The position numbers and the translations under genes are program-made. Below the pieces are notes generated by a model. It ran no database searches. It was not told where the DNA came from and was given only the letters and a program-made list of their open reading frames with translations. Of a DNA stretch of 64,000 nt, positions 57,750 through 64,000 are shown in pieces. The DNA is from Actinernus sp. WN-2022. Lineage: Eukaryota; Cnidaria; Anthozoa; Actiniaria; Actinernidae. Where the stretch lies: contig JAOWCC010000577.1 of NCBI GenBank assembly GCA_030867875.1, positions 155,674,344 to 155,738,343 of the forward strand, in the 5' to 3' direction. The stretch's first letter is position 1, and every line of letters starts with the position of its first letter.

Positions 57750-59755
57750 CACAGGAAGACGTAAAAATGAAAAGCCTGGCAATACTGCTTTTGGTGAACC
57801 CAGATCATGCGCAATTAAGGTATAATTAGTAATACATTAATCGCAGAAGTCTCGCGACCATTATCACGCTGTTGAAGTAAATGTTGATCAGGGTTTGACC
57901 AACCTTGCTCATACAGATATTGATGCTTTGTTTGAATCTCTTTTTGAATCACTACCCATGGAAACACAGGAACTGATTAGCTTGCTTGCGGAAAGTCCAA
58001 ATGCACTCAATTATAAGCTTCATGTGATATATATATTTAGGCAAGCGTAAAAGCGGAGTTCTCAATGATCAGTTTGAACTGAGGGAACGCCCCAAAAGAA
58101 ACGATAAATTATATAAAGACAAAGATAAATCACACAACTGGTAGAATAAAGGGAAATCAGTGCAAAAGGTTTAGAAAAAAGGAAGAATTTCAAATGCTTG
58201 TGAGGTCGTGTATAAAAATAACAGAAATTAACAACATAATTGTATATCTATTAAAACTCTAAAAATGCTTAACATTCATTAAAATTAATTAAAGGCTGTA
58301 AACATTGTGTGATAATACAGAAATCTAAATTATCTACTTGAAGCACGGTTACAGTATATATGATATGATATCAAATTTACATGTAACAAGAGCCCATCTG
58401 GGCTTTCACTCGGGCCACATGAGATTGAAGATGAAATACACTTTCATTTGAAATCCTCTTAGTATCAAGTCGTGCTTTAATTCGCCAGTGAGAACGTAAA
58501 AAAAACAGACTGGTCTATTAATCGCTTTTATGGCATGACTATGATAACGCAGGATTCGAACAACAGAATACTGGCAATTCAAGTGTATAAATGCAATACA
58601 ATGACATATTCAGACTTTGAATTTGATTGAAAATAGATCAAAAACTCGGGGAAATGTCCGGCTAAAACTGTATGAATAAATGTGAAATGAAACATAAATT
58701 TCATAGCAAGAAAAAAAATTGTAATTCCTATAAATGAGAAAGCTCTTCTATTAAGCCGCTTCTCATATACACAGACTGTTTCACAAAAAACATTTGCGCT
58801 TATCGACACAAGAATTCAGTTGACCTTTCAAATAATTTATTCTGAGGTACGCATACTCTAAATCACAGATGTTAAATAAAGCGATAATTAGAAGAAAAAG
58901 TACATTAACAGACAAACTGAGAGGAAATTTATTCAAATCAAAAAGAGTTTACTTACAGAATGAAAGTCGAAGCCTACCTCGAACTTAACTTTCAGCTAAC
59001 CTGTTTCCTTTCATTCCACAATGAATAATAATCTCATAAAGTAAGCCCGTAGCTTTCAATAAATTTGCCAGTGTCTGAATGAAACAGCTAGATCTTTTCC
59101 AATTTCTCTCACGAGTCACGGCAGAAGACAGTCTGAAGCTACAAAACTTGAATTTTGATCCTCTTCACAGTAACGTAATTTAACGTCTCAGATATTATAT
59201 ATATGCCCTATTTCAGCTAGCGCTGTGCATTTCAAATACTTTTTCCTCTCTCTTTGCTGACAGTTCATGCTTCTTGAAAGTGATATCTCCTTGTCTCGCC
59301 TTGTCTGAGAGCTTTGAACTTTCTTATCTGAGCGCGCCTGACGAGATCTAACCTTTGATGATAATTCGATACCCGTTGATATCCAAACGTGTTTGGATAT
59401 TGTATTTCGCTTACGTTTCTAAATGTACATTGGATCTGTCCAAACAGCGCTGATCGAATGTATTACGGCTCCTGGTTGTTCATGTATTTTTATGGTCAAC
59501 AAGAGCGCCAGTTGAAATATCCTGAGCCTGTTGGAAGGCTTTCGCCCTCGCGGGTCGACCATTTTGATTTACTGTATTAAATTCTGTAAATACATTAACC
59601 TGGCGATTGTTGCGTGACCAGCACAGTGCAATCTGATTGGTGTGAATTTGACCTTTAACGCATGCGCAGATCGCGTGCTACACTGAATAAAAAATAAAAA
59701 AACGACTTTCATTTTAAGACTCGGCGCTGCCACAGGCAGCCCGAGTAATTACTGA
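57750..59755. other. Intergenic stretch without recognised features
   Basis: Upstream of the - strand membrane-protein gene. AT-rich; the frame at 58579-58809 (-) has no motif. A promoter should lie near 57750-57950, but I see no certain element. Confidence 0.5.
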
Positions 59756-59759
59756 CATA

Positions 59760-60290
59760 GCTAATAATATCTAAAATGTTCGTTAAAATCAGGGATACAC
59801 TGTACAGGAAGTGCACTAAAGTCCTTCTTGGCCATTTTCCCGTACGATTTGACAGATAGGGTGTCGTCGGATAAGTGCGCTGTTAGAGCATTCCAAACTA
59901 TGGAGCCTCTGTGGGCTATATAATTTTTCATAAAATATGTATTGAACCTTGGCACCTAAGTTTATTGGCATTTCTAAAATTATAATTATTATCGGGCTTA
60001 TCAATGATGTGTGACATGGTAATCGGTGTTAAACCATTGCATATCTTGTATGTTAATTTTGCGAAGCTCAATTTATACATAAAAAATAGGCTGTCCCATT
60101 TAGCAGTACTCAAAACAACTACTGTTGGCATATCCCTTGGGAGATTAAAAATAAGTTTGGCGGCTCTGGAATTTCTTTTGCCTGGTTTACCTCAAATTTG
60201 CAGGGTGAATATAGCGTTAATTTTTAAACTTGTGTCAAAATATACTTTACTTATTGTATTTACCAGTTCTGTGTCTTCCTATCGTCCGAT
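59760..60290 (-). pseudogene. LINE C-terminal remnant
   Basis: On -: PTVVVLSTAKWDSLFFMYKL, KICNGLTPITMSHIID (about 60030), RFNTYFMKNYIAHRGSIVWN and DFSALPVQC in two frames. This is the end of a CR1/L2-like polyprotein; no RT core. Confidence 0.75.
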
Positions 60291-60379
60291 GCATTTTAAA
60301 GATGCTACAGGTTATAGTCGAGTACGCATGAGCAGCAATAGCCCACTGTCGATACATGCTTGACTTGTCACGCACTTTA

Positions 60380-60503
60380 CTTGTCACACACAAAGGTTTC
60401 ATTATGAGGCTCCGGGTTAAATTAAATATCTTCTTTTCTCTTTTCACGAATCACTGAGCATTATACCCCTGAGCCTCGTATTGAAACCTTTGTGCGTGAC
60501 AAG
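60380..60503. repeat. Inverted repeat, about 124 bp
   Basis: TTGTCACACACAAAGGTTTC... pairs with ...GAAACCTTTGTGCGTGACAAG-type sequence; arms of about 32 bp. Confidence 0.75.
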
Positions 60504-60652
60504 AGAAACGAAAACAACAGTGCAATATTTTTTTTTTTAACATGATACTTGCACGTTAAGCAACCAGGACGTCGACGCGTGTGATGAAAGGAGAAAAGTG
60601 TAGATAACTGCTGTCGGGCGAAATTTGATGTTTACTATTTACTATGATTTCC

Positions 60653-60786
60653 CTATAGATGGTTTGCACTCAATCCCCAGAGATTCAAAGGGCATGGCGG
60701 CCATGTTGGTGTACAGAACAAAATAATCTATTGTCAACTGTACACCAACATGGCGGCTATGACGTCACGTGCAAAGGGTCTATAGG
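60653..60786. repeat. Palindromic TIR element, about 134 bp
   Basis: Ends CTATAGATGGTTTGCAC / GTGCAAAGGGTCTATAG; inner arms GGCGGCCATGTTGGTGTACA / TGTACACCAACATGGCGGC. The GGGTCTA end recalls the TA-target MITEs at 34.3 and 37.8 kb. Confidence 0.8.
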
Positions 60787-60870
60787 TACTTTTCATAACC
60801 AGATTTTCGAAAAAATGATCAGCATAGAGCTAGAGTTCCGTACAGGTGTAATTTAGTTTCTTACGTCCAG

Positions 60871-60975
60871 TAATACAGTACTGCTCGAGACCTGTATTCT
60901 GAATTATACTGTAGCTCTATTGTTTTTGTACTGCTCGTTCTAAAGGTTAGGGTGTTTTGTATTGTTGGGTTAGCC
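60871..60975. repeat. Interspersed repeat, about 110 bp, copy 3 of 3 (inverted)
   Basis: TAATACAGTACTGCTCGAGA ... GGGTGTTTTGTATTGTTGGG, the reverse complement order of the copies at 18177 and 42453. Confidence 0.75.
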
Positions 60976-61080
60976 AATACTGTTTACGTTTGCGTTCTCT
61001 TTTGAATGTAGAATTTGGACGGTTTTTCAGGCAGAGAATGGTCAAATTGTAGTTGGACTGAGTGCATTTTCACGTGCTGT

Positions 61081-61166
61081 TACTTTGTAATTAAGACTTA
61101 ATTACTTTGCAATTAAGACTTAATTACTGTAATTAAGATTTAATTACTTTGTAATTAAGACTTATT
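61081..61166. repeat. Short tandem repeat TAATTAAGACTTAATTACTTTG
   Basis: About four imperfect copies of a self-complementary 21-22-bp unit (core TTAAGACTTAATTAC). Confidence 0.8.
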
Positions 61167-61200
61167 TTACACCGTCGTCCTAGACGTTGCCGTCATGTTT

Positions 61201-61877
61201 CTTAAAGTGTATATGAGCCCAATTTTTTTTATCATGAAAATCGATTTTCCATCAAGTAAATAGTTGAATTGTAAAATATTTCTTAATTTGAGTGTTGCGT
61301 CTGAGTTATAGAGGTTTCTATTTCCGATATGCTAATTATGTGACGACATGTGAGGTCTCATTTATTATACAAAGACGTGCTGGCAGAAATATACATATTT
61401 TTCTAAACATCCATGTAATATTTGGGCCTTATATCAGTGATTTTATAGGAAAATCACATGCCTGACGAGGTAATTACACGTTAAATTGTACGAGAAAACC
61501 GATATCGCCCGAGTCGCTTCGACGAATCGCATAGTCTGATGAATTACTTGAAGATTTAGTACTTTTGTTGATATTTTGCTAAGTTATAAATAGCGCGCGT
61601 AGTCTACAGTGGTGATTCCATTTTGAATCACCACTCTGTCTCAGCCACCGTGTGATTCAGCTTTGGCTATGCGATTCTACCAAATATTTTGTATAAATCA
61701 GAAATAGTTTCATTCACAAGGAGAAAGAAGTGACCTTTTGTTGGCCTCGCATGTCGTCACATAATTAGCATATTGGAAATAGAAACCACTTTTACTCATA
61801 GACGCCAATCTCAAATAAAAAAATATATGGAGAATCGATTTTAATGATATAAAAATTGGGCTCATATGGACTTTAAA
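61201..61877. mobile_element. Foldback element, about 677 bp, with arms of about 150-170 bp
   Basis: CTTAAAGTGTATATGAGCCC... pairs with ...GGGCTCATATGGACTTTAAAG; the arms also share GGTTTCTATTTCC(G/A)ATATGC, TAATTATGTGACGACATG and complement. The centre (61365-61735) has a second, weaker inverted pair (CGAATCGCATAG / CTATGCGATTC). No open frame. Confidence 0.8.
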
Positions 61878-62069
61878 GGTGCCATCTGATATCGTGACGC
61901 AAGTTACCCTGTAACTGCTGTCTCGTGCAGCTCGATAGGTTCAAGATAACAATTGTCGTTCTACCGTCAACACGGTCCATAATCTACTCTTTAAATCAGA
62001 ACAATGTAGTTCCTTGAACACAATTTGGTACTAGTCGCATGCATCTCCGGAACCTCAAATTTCTCAAGG

Positions 62070-62365
62070 TGATGTTACACTCGACTATTTATAAGGACGA
62101 TTTTTAGCGCAACATCTAGCTAGCACCTCCGACGAGCGGGCCCAATTCAACAGCGAACAGGTTTTTGGGACGACGTTGTGCGAAAAGTCAAGGTGAGGGT
62201 GTTATACACGTAGTAAATCCAACAAAATTAAAACAAATTGCAACATGTTGCCGCAACGAAGATTGCGTTAAAAATCGTCAAGTGCGCCATGTTCACTATG
62301 TTGACTTTTCGCGCAACAATGTAACACGAAACATCGTCGTTAAAAATCGCCGCGCGTGACATCAC
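62070..62365. repeat. TIR-like element, about 296 bp
   Basis: Ends GTGATGTTACAC / GTGACATCAC; inner shared GACGATTTTTAGCGC-type arms and AACATGTTGCCGC / GCGCAACAATGT motifs. Confidence 0.55.
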
Positions 62366-62428
62366 TATTACTCGTTTCATAGACAAAGAAAACCACAGCA
62401 CGTGCACACCACTCAGCAGCTTTTCCAG

Positions 62429-62614
62429 GGAGAGCATGCGTGTGTCAGTTAAGCGTAAGCGGGACGAGGACCACGCAGCCATGACGTCAGCTGAAATGCA
62501 TGCTCAGCAATCTGTCAAGAAGAAGCGAAGGAAATTCGGGTCTGGCTCGATTCCAGGGACTCCCGCTAGTCCTGATATAAGGAAGGCCCGGGGAGAGAAA
62601 CTTAACTTACCAAG
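62429..62614 (+). CDS. Isolated probable exon, basic nuclear-type protein
   Basis: Bounded by TTTTCCAG|G and CCAAG|GTAGGA. The open phase gives about 61 residues: ESMRVSVKRKRDEDHAAMTS, then VKKKRRKFGSGSIPGTPASP and RKARGEKLNLPR. Two basic clusters look like nuclear signals. Entry needs two bases from an upstream exon and it exits at phase 2. The exon at 41757-42062 ends at phase 1, so it is not directly joined to the SAP-motif gene, though a missing exon between them is possible. Protein unrecognised. Confidence 0.45.
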
Positions 62615-62852
62615 GTAGGAGATATGGACGCTCCTGGTTATGATCTCCTGACAAAACTGATATTTAAAACATCAGTGTCTGTATCAGTGATAATAGTGTT
62701 CAGTATCAGTGATACAGACGTTGATGTTTTATTAATCAGTATCTGTATATTTAATACAACACTGATGTTTTATTAATAATGGCCATATTTATATAGCGCC
62801 ATATATATCACCACAGTCTCGTGGCGCTTTACATATTATAAACTAATTGCCG

Positions 62853-62965
62853 AATTATATTGCCGGCGTTGGAAGAAAATATATTCTTCGTATTGGGCTT
62901 CGTCGCTGCGCGACTCTGCCCAATACGAAATATATTTTCTCCCAAATGGCCGGCAATATAATTCG
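62853..62965. repeat. Palindromic repeat, about 113 bp
   Basis: GCCGAATTATATTGCCGG... pairs with ...CCGGCAATATAATTCGG; inner arms AGAAAATATATTCTTCGTAT / complement around GGGCTTCGTCGCTGCGCGAC. Next to it (62660-62780) ATCAGTGATA/CATCAGTGT motifs repeat in both orientations. Confidence 0.8.
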
Positions 62966-63493
62966 GTATCGGCGTCTCAAAATCGCAATTAGTTTTGTAT
63001 CGCGATTCAACAATTAAGTCGGGAATTGTTAGAAGAAAGAAGAGAATGAAGCACCAAACTCATGCTGATCGTATTCTCAATTCTCTAAAGGCGCCTTAGT
63101 ATATCCATGGCAATGGTTTCACGGCTTTAGACTCGAGTGGAGAAAACTTTCGCGACACGTTTTGAAATCTCTTCAACGCTTCTAGTTCTACATCAAATAA
63201 ACATCAGTTTCAAAACTGATAAGTGATTTCGAATTTAAGGGTTTTTGCTTTGACTTTGAGGCTTGATTTGAACGACTTTTGCAAATTTAATGCTTTGAGA
63301 CGGCGAAATTTGTACTTTAGCGGATACGAGTGTTAGATTTCTGACGAAAACTACAATGCCAACCTTACCTTTAGGATTGAAGAATTCTTATCTTGTAATT
63401 TACAACGATTTGAAGGTAAAATTGTAGAAATCTTGCCACGACGTGCTCAATACATGTTGAAAAACGACTTTTGAACTTGACCGGGAACCCATG
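62966..63493. other. Stretch without recognised features
   Basis: No exon or clear repeat seen. Confidence 0.5.
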
Positions 63494-63588
63494 TAGCCTG
63501 CGTAGCAAGCCCAGGGGGAATTGGGAAGAGGAGGGAAGAGGGGAGAGGGAAATCTTTCCCGTTCCCCCTGGGCTTGCTACGCAGGCTA
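63494..63588. mobile_element. Palindromic mini-element with exact 9-bp target duplication
   Basis: TAGCCTGCGTAGCAAGCCCA... pairs over 27 bp with ...TGGGCTTGCTACGCAGGCTA, around a purine-rich loop. Both flanks are GAACCCATG. Same terminal TAGCCTG as 26521-26606. Confidence 0.9.
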
Positions 63589-64000
63589 GAACCCATGTAA
63601 CTGCAAGGGCTCGCGCAGGAGCCAATCAGAGGCTGGTATTCTGAGACGCCAATACCATGTGGGCCGCGTCAGGCAAAAAGGGCCCGGACGACATAATATG
63701 TAAATGTATTTTTAAATTGTACCATGTTTTTCATACTTGTGGTTCGATTACAATATGCATCGCGAGGGCCACATTGTGCTACTAACAAGTAGTGTTGATT
63801 TCATGAAATTGACCAGTGAAATCGAAGACGAAATTTACGATATTTTCACACGAGGGTGTGATCACAATTTTAGCAGGCGCAAATGATTCCTTATCATCAG
63901 ACGATTGTTTCAAGGTGTAACTTGTACTGTTGCTAAAATCATATGAGCTACGGGGAGTAGAATGACTGCAGAAAAGAATATTTTGGGCCAAAATGTGACC
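63589..64000. other. Right end of window, no recognised features
   Basis: The frame at 63782-63991 (-) shows no motif, signal or splice support. Confidence 0.5.

Overview
The window is animal nuclear DNA. Genes are split by GT-AG introns, intergenic DNA is AT-rich, and mobile elements fill much of the sequence. An R7-type RGS gene and two 11-cysteine cystine-knot hormone-like genes point to a metazoan. The tRNA-derived SINE at 57.2 kb and several short inverted-repeat families recall anthozoan genomes, so I infer a cnidarian, most likely a stony coral or relative. That assignment is from memory of repeat style and not from a search. Layout: 0-12.2 kb (+) holds the last ten exons of an R7-family RGS gene (GGL and RGS domains), with introns full of small inverted-repeat elements. 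12.2-18.8 kb is intergenic. 18.8-23.5 kb holds two small secreted cystine-knot genes facing each other: one on + with a single intron, one on - without an intron in its CDS. Their cysteine spacing is nearly the same, which suggests a linked pair of hormone subunits of the bursicon / glycoprotein-hormone type. 23.5-29.9 kb is intergenic, with a long-TIR element that also occurs at the left edge of the window. 29.9-42.1 kb (+) holds a phase-consistent four-exon model whose first two exons join to form a SAP-like motif, followed by a nuclear-looking, charged protein with four 55-residue tandem repeats; LINE copies and a minisatellite lie in its introns. 43.1-50.0 kb is a minisatellite split by a BEL/Pao LTR retrotransposon with 361-bp LTRs. 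50.9-53.7 kb is a LINE remnant plus a three-level nest of TIR elements that carries two tRNA-like sequences. 53.7-57.8 kb (-) holds three 5' exons of an unrecognised type II membrane protein with a LINE and a SINE in its first intron. 59.7-64 kb is repeats plus one isolated probable exon at 62.4 kb. Recurrent themes: four inverted-repeat insertions, and possibly a fifth, are flanked by 9-bp target duplications; several other families use TA or TTAA targets; minisatellite arrays have been used repeatedly as insertion sites. None of the element insertions interrupts a coding exon of a host gene, although one TIR element ends 14 bp before a splice acceptor (41.76 kb). Most open frames in the window that are not named below come from repeats.
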